Assembly: GCF_050306235.1 (NCBI RefSeq)
Contig: NZ_JBLWFH010000002.1
Coordinates: forward strand, 434,001 to 498,000
Source: Glaciecola sp947496235
Lineage (GTDB): Bacteria > Pseudomonadota > Gammaproteobacteria > Enterobacterales > Alteromonadaceae
Length of the DNA: 64,000 nt
Reading direction: 5' to 3'
The position numbers were made by a program, and so were the translations under genes. Positions 18,617 to 27,292 of the stretch are shown here, one piece after another; the stretch's first letter is position 1; every line of letters starts with the position of its first letter. A model generated the notes under the pieces. The model was not told the DNA's origin and made no database searches. It worked only from the letters and a program-made list of their open reading frames with translations.

Positions 18617-20420
18617 CTAAATGTTGTTCTATTGCCTGAATAAAGACCGCGCCATAGCGGTCTAACTTAGTTTCACCCACACCGCTAACACGCAAAAACT
18701 CCATGCGATTGGTGGGCACTTTAGCTGTCATATCTGCCAGCGTTGCATCACTAAACACCACGAATGCAGGTAAGTTATTTTCATCGGCAATTTGTTTGCG
18801 TAATTGTTTTAATCTTGCAAAAAGCTGTTTATCAATATTTTGTGGTACATATTTATTGCGAGAACTTGGCGCAACTGAAAGTCTCGGAATCGCCAACTCT
18901 ACTTTTACTCTTCCACGTAATACGTCAGCAGCACTTTCGTGCAGACAAAGAATGCCGTTACGGGTCATATCGATAAAAATAAAGCCACGGTGAATCAGTT
19001 GTTGAATAATGTTATGCCAGTAGGTATCTGATTCCTTTTTACCAATGCCATAAGTACTTAATTCATTATGATGATTATCAAGGATCCGTTTGATCTGTTT
19101 ACCCCTAAGTACGTCAATGACATATTGAGCTGCAGTATCATGGGAGAGTCTGTAAATACAGGAAAGAACCATTTGGGCTTGGGTCGAACCATCAAACATT
19201 TTTGGTGGATCTTGGCATATGTCACAGTTGCCACAGGGTAGGGGGCGATAATCAGAAAAGTAATTCAGTAACACCTGGCGTCGACATGTTTGGGCTTCAG
19301 CAAATGATTGCATGGCATCAAATTTATGCATTTCAATTTCAAAGCGATCAGCGGTGGCACCATCTGCGATCCACTTTTTAATCCGCGCTGCGTCCCGTTC
19401 ATCGTATAACAATAGTGCTTCTGCAGGCATACCATCTCGTCCTGCGCGCCCAGTTTCTTGATAAAAGGATTCAATACTGCGAGGTACATCATGATGGACC
19501 ACAAAGCGCACGTTGGATTTGTTTATTCCCATACCAAAAGCCACTGTGGCAACTACAACTTGAAGTTCATCGCGCAAGAATTGGTTTTGTACTAATTCTC
19601 TTTCTTCGGTCGAACGGCCTGCGTGATAGGCGTCTGCTTTTATTCCTGCAATTTGTAATTTGGCGGCTAAATCATCGACCTTCGCTCGACTGTTACAATA
19701 CACTATGCCACTTGCACCACCTTGCTGCTCAACGAAAGACACAACTTGATCAAATCCTTTGTATTTACTTAGTAAGTTGTACCTAATGTTCGGTCTATCG
19801 AATCCCCCTTTGAACACAAAGGGCTGATGAAGATTTAGTTGATGGATAATATCAGCTTGGGTAGCGCTATCTGCGGTAGCAGTTAAAGCAACCATAGGGG
19901 TATTGGGTAATTTATGTTTCAATTGCCCCAAAGCTCTGTAATCTTGCCTAAAATCATGCCCCCAATGACTAACGCAATGGGCCTCGTCTATAGCGATCAA
20001 GCTTATATCAAGTTCACAGAGTTGCTCCAAAAAAAAGCCCCTGAGCAATTTTTCCGGTGACACATAAAGCAGTTTTATTTTGCCGCTTCCAATGTCTTGG
20101 TAGGTGGCATTAATTTGTTCTTGGGATTGTGTACTATTGATGTAGGCTGCCTGAACGCCCTGTTCAGTTAACTGTTGTACTTGATCTTGCATTAGTGAAA
20201 TCAAAGGTGACACCACTAAGGTAAGTCCATCGAGTAACAGGGCGGGTAATTGATAACATAGGGATTTTCCGCCGCCGGTAGGCATTAATACCAGCGCATC
20301 TTGGCCCTCACAAACTTGGCTAATGACTTCCCATTGACCATCTCGCAAAGCGTCGTAACCAAAACTTTGTTTGAGTTTTTCTAAACATTTTTGCTGGAGA
20401 CTTGGAGCGTTGAGGGTCAC
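18603..20420 (-). CDS. recQ: ATP-dependent DNA helicase RecQ
   Basis: This is a 605-residue superfamily-2 helicase of the RecF pathway. The order is Walker A MPTGGGKSLCYQLPAL, DEAH box AIDEAHCVSHWGHDFR, motif VI QETGRAGRDG, the RQC zinc cluster (CRRQVLLNYF...CGNCDIC), winged helix, and a C-terminal HRDC domain with LRVSGVGETKLDRYG. Length and motifs are complete. Confidence 0.96.
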   Translation of the reverse strand: MTLNAPSLQQKCLEKLKQSFGYDALRDGQWEVISQVCEGQDALVLMPTGGGKSLCYQLPALLLDGLTLVVSPLISLMQDQVQQLTEQGVQAAYINSTQSQEQINATYQDIGSGKIKLLYVSPEKLLRGFFLEQLCELDISLIAIDEAHCVSHWGHDFRQDYRALGQLKHKLPNTPMVALTATADSATQADIIHQLNLHQPFVFKGGFDRPNIRYNLLSKYKGFDQVVSFVEQQGGASGIVYCNSRAKVDDLAAKLQIAGIKADAYHAGRSTEERELVQNQFLRDELQVVVATVAFGMGINKSNVRFVVHHDVPRSIESFYQETGRAGRDGMPAEALLLYDERDAARIKKWIADGATADRFEIEMHKFDAMQSFAEAQTCRRQVLLNYFSDYRPLPCGNCDICQDPPKMFDGSTQAQMVLSCIYRLSHDTAAQYVIDVLRGKQIKRILDNHHNELSTYGIGKKESDTYWHNIIQQLIHRGFIFIDMTRNGILCLHESAADVLRGRVKVELAIPRLSVAPSSRNKYVPQNIDKQLFARLKQLRKQIADENNLPAFVVFSDATLADMTAKVPTNRMEFLRVSGVGETKLDRYGAVFIQAIEQHLASQV

Positions 20421-20620
20421 AATAGGTTATAATTCTTCTAGAAACTAAATATCGCTAATTTGAAATCAAATTGTACCTTCTATTAGCAATTAAAGCACCT
20501 GATCCTCGGTCTAGATGCATAAGATTTAATCTGGAAGTCATTTCAACATTTTTTAATCCAACTTGTTGTGGAATAAATAACTTCTTCATCTCTATTACTT
20601 TTTAAACATAGGAATCGTTT

Positions 20621-21529
20621 TTGGGCCATCAAGACCAAACAAAATCTGGCGTCATTTTTGCTATTTCTGCTTATACCATTTGGGGTGTTGCACCTATTTA
20701 TTTTAAGCAATTGTTGGTAGTGCCTGCGGCTGAGATTCTTATGCATAGAGTGTTTTGGTCAGTTATTTTATTGGCCATTTTGATTCTTTTGCTAAGAGGC
20801 ACAGAAAAAGTAAAGGTTGCACTGGCATCGCCTAAATTGCTACTGACCTTATTTGTGGCGGGTATATTGTTGGCAGGGAATTGGTTGTTGTACATTTGGT
20901 CGGTGAATAACAATCACCTGATTGAAGCAAGTTTAGGCTATTTTATTAATCCTATGGTTAATGTGGCTTTGGGGCGGATTTTCTTAGGCGAAAAACTAAG
21001 GAAAATACAGCTTTTTGCTGTGCTATTGGCGTGTGTTGGCATTGGCTTGCTGTTGTATAATTTTGGACGCCTGCCATGGATTGCTCTGGCGTTAGCCTTT
21101 AGTTTTGGTATCTATGGTTTGTTAAGAAAGAAAGCGGCGGTGGATTCCATGCCAGGATTGTTTTTGGAAACCAGCATGATGTTGCCCGCAGCCCTTATTT
21201 ATTGGATTTTCTTTGCTGGCGCTACTGCTAATATGCTAACCAATACTAGTAGTTTAAATCTTTTACTAATGGCCGCAGGCATAATTACAGTTGCACCTTT
21301 ACTTTGTTTTACGGCTGCTGCTCGTCGTATTCAATATTCTACCTTGGGCTTCTTTCAGTATATTTGTCCTAGCCTGCTTTTTGGCCTAGCCGTCTTTATA
21401 TATGGAGAACATATGAGTAGTGAGCGATTACTTACGTTTTTGTTTGTGTGGACTGCTCTATTAATTTTCACCCTAGATTCTTTGCATAATTATCGTGCTC
21501 AGAAAAAACTTTTAATGCGACCAAGTTAA
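20621..21529 (+). CDS. rarD: RarD-type EamA transporter
   Basis: This inner-membrane protein has about ten helices in two EamA halves (302 residues). It matches RarD (AISAYTIWGVAPIYFKQL near the N-terminus, LGYFINPMVNVALGRIFLGE in the first half, RRIQYSTLGFFQYICPS in the second). The start is TTG at 20621: TAGGA at 20609-20613 lies seven bases before it and no ATG fits. Substrate is not established for the family. Confidence 0.87.
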   Translation: MGHQDQTKSGVIFAISAYTIWGVAPIYFKQLLVVPAAEILMHRVFWSVILLAILILLLRGTEKVKVALASPKLLLTLFVAGILLAGNWLLYIWSVNNNHLIEASLGYFINPMVNVALGRIFLGEKLRKIQLFAVLLACVGIGLLLYNFGRLPWIALALAFSFGIYGLLRKKAAVDSMPGLFLETSMMLPAALIYWIFFAGATANMLTNTSSLNLLLMAAGIITVAPLLCFTAAARRIQYSTLGFFQYICPSLLFGLAVFIYGEHMSSERLLTFLFVWTALLIFTLDSLHNYRAQKKLLMRPS

Positions 21530-21634
21530 AATAAAAAACCGAATTTTAGCGTTTCATTTCTATCTCTTTGCAACTTTCAAAAAATGGTTGGCGTAATTCG
21601 AGGCACATCTACATAACCTTGAAAAGAGACAACC

Positions 21635-23647
21635 ATGAAAATAACCCATTTACACTCAAATTTTAAACGTTCAGTTGTATGTTCACTTGTCGCGGCTACC
21701 TTTGTACTTGCCGGCTGTAATTCAGATAACGACTACGTAGACAATAATACCCCTGACCCAGAACCAACCCCGCCAGCTCCCGTAGTTGAGAATTTTCCGG
21801 TGCAAGTTGTTGCACCAGAAGTTTTTACTCAAGAAGAAATAGGCACCATTTTTACCAGTGAATTAGGATTATCCTTGTACTATTTCGCCAACGACGAACA
21901 AGGAGTTTCTAACTGTAATCCAGAGGAGGGAGCGCCTGCAGGTGGTTCAGCGGATCCTGAAAGTTGTGCTGGGAAATGGCCACCGCTATTAGCGGATGAA
22001 ACCGCTGATGTTCAGGCCCCTTTTAGTTTAATTGAAAGAGCCGATCAAACCATGCAATGGTCTTACAATGGCTTTGCCCTTTATACTTTCATTGATGATA
22101 GCAGTCAGGGAGATATCAATGGCGATGGTGCTGGCGGCGTATTTGATTTAGCGCGTCCATTGCCTTTTTTAACTAATGACGAAGGTAAAATTCTGGGCAA
22201 CGAAACTGTATTAACCGGTAGCAATGTAGGTGGAACTTTTGAAACTTCACGTTCACAAAAAGGCGATTTTACACTCTACACTTTTGATGGTGATAACCTA
22301 GACCAATCAAGTTGTTTCAGTTTAGGCAATGGCAATTGCATTAACGCTTGGCCGCCGTTATTGGCTGATAATGGCGCCAGACCTACTGGTTTGTACGATA
22401 TTGTCGAAGTAGAAGCTGATATTCGTCAATGGACCTTGAGAGGTAAGCCTTTATATTTTTTCATTAATGATATTGAGGCGGGTGATGAAAACGGACATAT
22501 AGCAAATCCTTCTTTTGTTCAGGCGAGCAAATACCCCGCATCCCAACGAGATATTAACGGTGTTTCTTGGTTAACTGCGAATGGCAGAGTTAACTTACTT
22601 ACAGATGCTGGCGAAGAAATTGCGGTTGATAAAGACCAGTTTTCACTCTACACCTTTGCCAATGATACCCTAAATACATCGAACTGTTCAGGTGCTTGCT
22701 TGGGCAACTTTCCGGCATTTCTAGCGACCGAATTTGATCATGCTGTTGGTGCCTTTGGGATTATAGAAAGAGAAGATGGTTTTATGCAGTGGACTTTCGA
22801 AGGACAACCTTTGTATTTTGCTGCATCAGATCAAGCCATTGATGATATCAACGGGCATAATGTGGGCAATGTTTGGTTTTTAATAGAACCGGCATCAACC
22901 AATGTTGTAGCGCAAGACTCAGTTTTAGGAGATACGGTTGTAACACAAGGCTTTACCAATACCTTAAGAGTTGATGAAAATGATGAATTTGTCACAGTTC
23001 TCGGGGATACAAGTGGTCGACAACTTTACACTTTTGATAATGATAATGCTGAACAAAGCAATTGTACCAGCATTGGTTGCATTGGCAATTGGCCAGCTCT
23101 GTTAGCCAAAAAAGACGAAGTTGTGGAAGCGCCATTTACAACCTTTGCGCGAGAAGATGGCAGCATGCAAATGGCTATCAATGGCAAACCTTTATATATT
23201 TTTACACCAGATACGCAAGCAGGTGATCAAAATGGAGAAGGCGCTGGTGGTGTGTGGTTTGTGGCTCGTCCAGCACCGATGAAATTGGCGGAAATTCCAA
23301 ATCAAGGCACCGGCTTTGTTGCCCATCGTCTAGATTTGCAGGCGCAAGGTACCAATGATACCAGTAAAGAAGGCTTCACTCTTTACACCTTTAACAACGA
23401 TGTAGCAGATTCAGGTGTTTCAAACTGTGTGGGTGGATGTGCTACCGTTTGGCCACCACTTTTTGCGGAATCTTCAGAACAAGCCTTTGGTGAATACACT
23501 GTTATCGAAAGATTTGATGCAAACAATAATGTAGTTTTCCAATGGGCTTACCAAGGTAAGCCTCTGTATTTCTTCAGAGATGACTTAGCACCGGGCGACG
23601 CTAATGGTTTAGCTAATCCAAGTTTCCAAATCGCTACTGTCAATTAG
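21635..23647 (+). CDS. Surface lipoprotein with five Lipoprotein_15-type repeats
   Basis: The protein has 670 residues. A signal peptide ends in the lipobox LAGC, followed by an acidic, Pro-rich linker (TPDPEPTPPAPV). Five repeats of about 100-120 residues follow. Each reads roughly LYTFxxD...SNC...C...WPPLLA...F..IER.DG..QW...GKPLY.F..D...GD.NG. This is the 'secreted repeat of unknown function' family (COG4315-like). The paired cysteines in each repeat may form disulfides. It is likely outer-membrane anchored. It is monocistronic, with a strong terminator right after it. Confidence 0.85.
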   Translation: MKITHLHSNFKRSVVCSLVAATFVLAGCNSDNDYVDNNTPDPEPTPPAPVVENFPVQVVAPEVFTQEEIGTIFTSELGLSLYYFANDEQGVSNCNPEEGAPAGGSADPESCAGKWPPLLADETADVQAPFSLIERADQTMQWSYNGFALYTFIDDSSQGDINGDGAGGVFDLARPLPFLTNDEGKILGNETVLTGSNVGGTFETSRSQKGDFTLYTFDGDNLDQSSCFSLGNGNCINAWPPLLADNGARPTGLYDIVEVEADIRQWTLRGKPLYFFINDIEAGDENGHIANPSFVQASKYPASQRDINGVSWLTANGRVNLLTDAGEEIAVDKDQFSLYTFANDTLNTSNCSGACLGNFPAFLATEFDHAVGAFGIIEREDGFMQWTFEGQPLYFAASDQAIDDINGHNVGNVWFLIEPASTNVVAQDSVLGDTVVTQGFTNTLRVDENDEFVTVLGDTSGRQLYTFDNDNAEQSNCTSIGCIGNWPALLAKKDEVVEAPFTTFAREDGSMQMAINGKPLYIFTPDTQAGDQNGEGAGGVWFVARPAPMKLAEIPNQGTGFVAHRLDLQAQGTNDTSKEGFTLYTFNNDVADSGVSNCVGGCATVWPPLFAESSEQAFGEYTVIERFDANNNVVFQWAYQGKPLYFFRDDLAPGDANGLANPSFQIATVN

Positions 23648-23659
23648 AATATTTTTGAG

Positions 23660-23690
23660 GCATTGGTCGCTCTCGACCAATGCTTTTTTA
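23660..23690 (+). terminator. Rho-independent terminator
   Basis: A perfect 10-bp stem (GCATTGGTCG / CGACCAATGC) with a CTCT loop is followed by TTTTTTA. It lies 13 bp after the lipoprotein stop. Confidence 0.95.
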
Positions 23691-23780
23691 TTTATTGTCT
23701 ACTCGTTCCATCTTGCGTTACAAATTCTTACATTCTTCCCTTACAAAAACTCTTGGCAAATTCTAACAAGCGATCTAGTA

Positions 23781-23798
23781 TGATATCTAAATGATATC
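23781..23798. promoter_or_regulatory. Direct TGATATC repeat, candidate operator
   Basis: TGATATC occurs at 23781-23787 and 23792-23798, 11 bp apart, i.e. one helical turn, directly before the AAGGAG ribosome site of the SPFH gene. Each contains the palindrome GATATC. The spacing suits the ribbon-helix-helix protein encoded two genes on, suggesting autoregulation (inference). Confidence 0.4.
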
Positions 23799-23812
23799 AA
23801 AAGGAGATTGTC

Positions 23813-24682
23813 ATGATAAATGAAAAGCAAGGTTTTTCGGTAAATGGCTATGTAATGCTTTTAGTTATACTTGTAATTGCGTCAGTAATACTTCATCAAT
23901 TTCTTACAGCAGATAAGATCGCTGGTGGGGTGTTTGTTATAAAAGGAATTATAGGTGGATTAGCAAGCTTCTGCTTGGCCGGATTTTTTATGGTGCAACC
24001 TAATCAAGGTAAAGTCATGACCTTGTTTGGAAAGTATGTGGGAACAGTCAAGAATGAAGGATTGAGATGGACAATACCGTTTTTCGTGCGTAAAAACGTT
24101 TCGCTTCGTATCCGAAATTTCGAAAGTGCCAAAATTAAAGTTAATGACAATCAAGGGAACCCTATTGAAATAGCCACCATTGTTGTGTGGTCAGTGACTG
24201 ACACCGCGGAAGCCGTTTTCGAAGTAGATAATTATGAAAGTTACGTGGTAATTCAAAGCGAATCCGCGTTGCGTAACTTAGCCAGTAGTTATCCCTATGA
24301 TCCGAGAGATGACGAAGAAGCGGAAATTGCGCTACGTAGCCATCCAGCGGAAATCTCTGTGCATTTACGCGATGAAATTCAAGATAGATTAGGGCGCGCA
24401 GGTATTACTGTACATGAAGCCCGTATCAGCCATCTTGCTTATGCCCAAGAAATTGCGTCTGCAATGTTACAACGACAACAAGCCGCGGCAATTATTGCAG
24501 CACGAAATCGCATTGTGGAAGGCGCTGTTGGTATGGTAGAAATGGCCTTACATCGTTTGTCTGAAAAAGAGATTGTCAACTTGGATGAAGAACGCAAAGC
24601 CGCTATGGTTAGCAATTTATTAGTGGTACTTTGTGGTGATAAAAGTACACAGCCCGTGGTAAACACTGGCTCAATTTACTAA
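23813..24682 (+). CDS. SPFH/band-7 membrane protein
   Basis: The 289-residue protein has two N-terminal hydrophobic segments (about 12-29 and 40-60). An SPFH domain follows (VQPNQGKVMTLFGKYVGTV, then ESYVVIQSESALRNLASSYPYD), with a helical tail containing ASAMLQRQQAAAIIAARN. Such proteins form oligomeric membrane scaffolds. AAGGAG lies six bases before the ATG. Sixteen bases downstream comes a small DNA-binding gene, a recurrent pairing for this SPFH subfamily. Confidence 0.85.
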   Translation: MINEKQGFSVNGYVMLLVILVIASVILHQFLTADKIAGGVFVIKGIIGGLASFCLAGFFMVQPNQGKVMTLFGKYVGTVKNEGLRWTIPFFVRKNVSLRIRNFESAKIKVNDNQGNPIEIATIVVWSVTDTAEAVFEVDNYESYVVIQSESALRNLASSYPYDPRDDEEAEIALRSHPAEISVHLRDEIQDRLGRAGITVHEARISHLAYAQEIASAMLQRQQAAAIIAARNRIVEGAVGMVEMALHRLSEKEIVNLDEERKAAMVSNLLVVLCGDKSTQPVVNTGSIY

Positions 24683-24698
24683 ACGCTTCGGCAATATA

Positions 24699-24902
24699 AT
24701 GGCTAAAAAAGCATACCCACTGAGAATTAATGAAGATGTGTTAGCTGCAATGCAGCGTTGGGCAGATGACGATTTGCGCAGTTTAAATGCGCAAATCGAA
24801 TATGTGCTTCGTGATGCCTTAGTACGCTCAGGTCGCGTTAAACTCACACAAAAAGTAATGACGATAGTGGAAGATGAAACAGATAAAAAGCAAGACGATT
24901 GA
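24699..24902 (+). CDS. Arc-family ribbon-helix-helix protein
   Basis: The 67-residue protein begins KKAYPLRINEDVLAAMQRWA, an Arc/MetJ-type beta strand and first helix, then DLRSLNAQIEYVLRDAL as the second helix, and ends in an acidic tail. It is a dimeric DNA-binding protein, probably a repressor. It forms an operon with the SPFH gene, and the repeated TGATATC before that gene is a plausible target. Its stop lies inside a terminator hairpin. Confidence 0.8.
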   Translation: MAKKAYPLRINEDVLAAMQRWADDDLRSLNAQIEYVLRDALVRSGRVKLTQKVMTIVEDETDKKQDD

Positions 24903-24924
24903 ATCGTTCAACGCCTTGCTTTTT
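24885..24924. terminator. Bidirectional terminator overlapping the Arc gene end
   Basis: AAAAAGCAAG (24885-24894) pairs with CTTGCTTTTT (24915-24924), with an inner ACGAT/ATCGT stem. It serves the Arc gene on the plus strand and uvrD on the minus strand. Confidence 0.85.
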
Positions 24925-24940
24925 CAAATCTACAATCTGG

Positions 24941-27112
24941 CTAAGAAACTGCGTTTAATTTAGCATAAGCAGTTACAAGCCATTTGACTCCAAAACTGTC
25001 GAAATTAACTTGCACACGCGCATGCTCCCCAGAACCTTCGTAATTGAGCACGGTTCCTTCTCCAAACTTGCGATGAGAAACTCGTTGTCCTAAAGAAAAT
25101 CCAGAATCCACAAAGGCTTCATGGGAAGTGCTTGCACTGAATCTATTATGGATCGGTTGGGTCACCTGAGATCTTAATCTGATTTCTTCAATATACTCAT
25201 CTGGAATTTCTCGGATAAAGCGGCTGGCTGTGTGATATTTATCTTGCCCATATAAACGACGAGTTTCAGCATAAGTGATAATTAACTGCTGCATAGCCCG
25301 CGTCATACCGACATATGCTAATCGACGTTCTTCTTCCATTCGACCAGGTTCTTCATTGGTCATCTGGCTTGGGAACATGCCTTCTTCAACACCAGCTAAT
25401 ACCACCAGTTGAAATTCAAGACCTTTAGCCGAGTGTATGGTCATCATCTGGACTGCGTCTTGGTCAGCATCTGCTTGTCCTTCGCCAGCTTCTAGAGACG
25501 CATGGGCTAAAAATGCAGCGAGCGGGGTCATATCATCCGCTTCTTCAGGCATTTCGAACTGCTTACAAGCAGTAACTAATTCCTGTAAGTTTTCAACTCT
25601 CGCTTGGGCTTTATCACCTTTTTCTGCTTGATACATCGCATAAATGCCGCTGCCTTTGATCACATCATCAGCTAGGGTTTCCAAGGGTTCGTCTTTGACC
25701 TTTTCGGTGAGTTTATAAATAAGATCAATAAAACTTTGCAGAGCATTTGCAGCACGACCGGATAAACGCTTTTCACTTAGCATAGTTTCACTGGCTTGCC
25801 ACATAGAAAAATTATTCTCACGAGCAAATGTGCGAATGTTACTTAGGGTTTTTTCGCCCAACCCTCGGGCTGGGGTATTCACCACCCGTTCAAAGGCTGC
25901 GTCATCAATAGCGTTACTAACTAATCGCATGTAAGCTAAAGCATCTTTGATTTCCTGACGTTCGAAAAATCGTAGGCCGCCATAAATTCGATATGCGATA
26001 CCTTGATGCAAAAGGGCTTCTTCCAGCACGCGCGACTGAGCATTATTTCGGTATAAAATGGCGCAATCCGTTAAACTATGACCGTCTTCGAAAAATTGCT
26101 TAATTTTCGAGACAATAAACCTTGCTTCGTCTAGTTCATTAAAGCCAGAATATAATTGAATCTTGTTGCCTTCCTGGCCTTCGGTCCACAGGTCTTTACC
26201 TAATCTACCGCTATTATTGGCGATTACGGCATTCGCCGCATTTAGAATGTTGCTAGTTGAACGGTAATTTTGTTCAAGGCGTATAGTGCCGGCGCTAGGA
26301 TAGTCTTTCAAAAAGTTTGAAATATTGGCGACATTTGCCCCTCGCCAACCATAGATTGATTGGTCATCATCGCCGACAATCATCATGCTATTTTGTTTGG
26401 TTTTAAGCAATTTCAACCAAGCATATTGGATATTGTTAGTGTCTTGAAACTCATCCACTAAAATAGCACGAAAACGCTTTTGGTAATGATGACGAAGCTC
26501 TTCATTGTCTCTTATGGTTTCAAATGACCTTAACAATAGTTCAGCGAAATCGACTAGTCCGGAGCGATTGCAGGTTTCTTCATATGCAGCATAAATCTCT
26601 TTCATTTTTTGCTGGTTGGGATCGTTGTGTGTGTCAACGTGTCGCGCTCTTAACCCTTCATCTTTATTACCATTGATAAACCACTGTACTTGCTTGGGCG
26701 GCCAATGCTTTTCCTCTAGGTTCAGAGCTTTGAGTAATCGCTTGATCAAACGATATTGATCGTCTGAATCCATGATGGTGAAATTCTGCGGTAAATTAGC
26801 TTCTTCATAATGTAATCGCAATAAACGGTGTGCTAAACCATGGAAGGTGCCCATCCACATTGAATTTAGTGCACCACCGGATAAACGCTCGACACGGCCA
26901 CGCATTTCTCTGGCGGCTTTATTAGTAAAAGTCACGGCTAAAATACTAAAAGGGGAAATGCTCTCAACTTCCATCAGCCAAGCTATACGATGCACCAATA
27001 CGCGGGTTTTACCGCTGCCTGCGCCTGCCAAAATGAGCATATCGCCGTTAGGAGCAGCAACTGCTTCACGCTGTTTATCGTTAAGTTCGTCTAAAAGTCG
27101 AGAAACATCCAT
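24941..27112 (-). CDS. uvrD: DNA helicase II UvrD
   Basis: This is a 723-residue superfamily-1A helicase for mismatch and nucleotide-excision repair. AGAGSGKTRVLVHRIAWL is motif I, AVTFTNKAAREMRGR motif Ia, VDEFQDTN motif II, and GDDDQSIYGWRGA motif III. MTIHSAKGLEF and YVGMTRA near the C-terminus complete the set. The last 50 residues (GQRVSHRKFGEGTVL...) are the Tudor-like tail typical of UvrD, which separates it from Rep. Confidence 0.95.
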   Translation of the reverse strand: MDVSRLLDELNDKQREAVAAPNGDMLILAGAGSGKTRVLVHRIAWLMEVESISPFSILAVTFTNKAAREMRGRVERLSGGALNSMWMGTFHGLAHRLLRLHYEEANLPQNFTIMDSDDQYRLIKRLLKALNLEEKHWPPKQVQWFINGNKDEGLRARHVDTHNDPNQQKMKEIYAAYEETCNRSGLVDFAELLLRSFETIRDNEELRHHYQKRFRAILVDEFQDTNNIQYAWLKLLKTKQNSMMIVGDDDQSIYGWRGANVANISNFLKDYPSAGTIRLEQNYRSTSNILNAANAVIANNSGRLGKDLWTEGQEGNKIQLYSGFNELDEARFIVSKIKQFFEDGHSLTDCAILYRNNAQSRVLEEALLHQGIAYRIYGGLRFFERQEIKDALAYMRLVSNAIDDAAFERVVNTPARGLGEKTLSNIRTFARENNFSMWQASETMLSEKRLSGRAANALQSFIDLIYKLTEKVKDEPLETLADDVIKGSGIYAMYQAEKGDKAQARVENLQELVTACKQFEMPEEADDMTPLAAFLAHASLEAGEGQADADQDAVQMMTIHSAKGLEFQLVVLAGVEEGMFPSQMTNEEPGRMEEERRLAYVGMTRAMQQLIITYAETRRLYGQDKYHTASRFIREIPDEYIEEIRLRSQVTQPIHNRFSASTSHEAFVDSGFSLGQRVSHRKFGEGTVLNYEGSGEHARVQVNFDSFGVKWLVTAYAKLNAVS

Positions 27113-27292
27113 TCTGAATTTGATTATCCGCTAGCAATTGAAATAAAAACTGCACTATATCAAATCGAAAGTTAAAAAGCTGTTCATTTATACAGCTTTA
27201 TTTGAATAAGCCGAGTTTATTCACTAGAGACCTTGCAGTTAGTTGGACTGTCCATCTATAGTGGAATAGGAACAGGGAAATCGGGAATCGTC

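Noticed and set aside
20543..20746. 67-codon minus-strand frame over the rarD start
   Set aside because: It overlaps rarD coding sequence and has no recognisable features.
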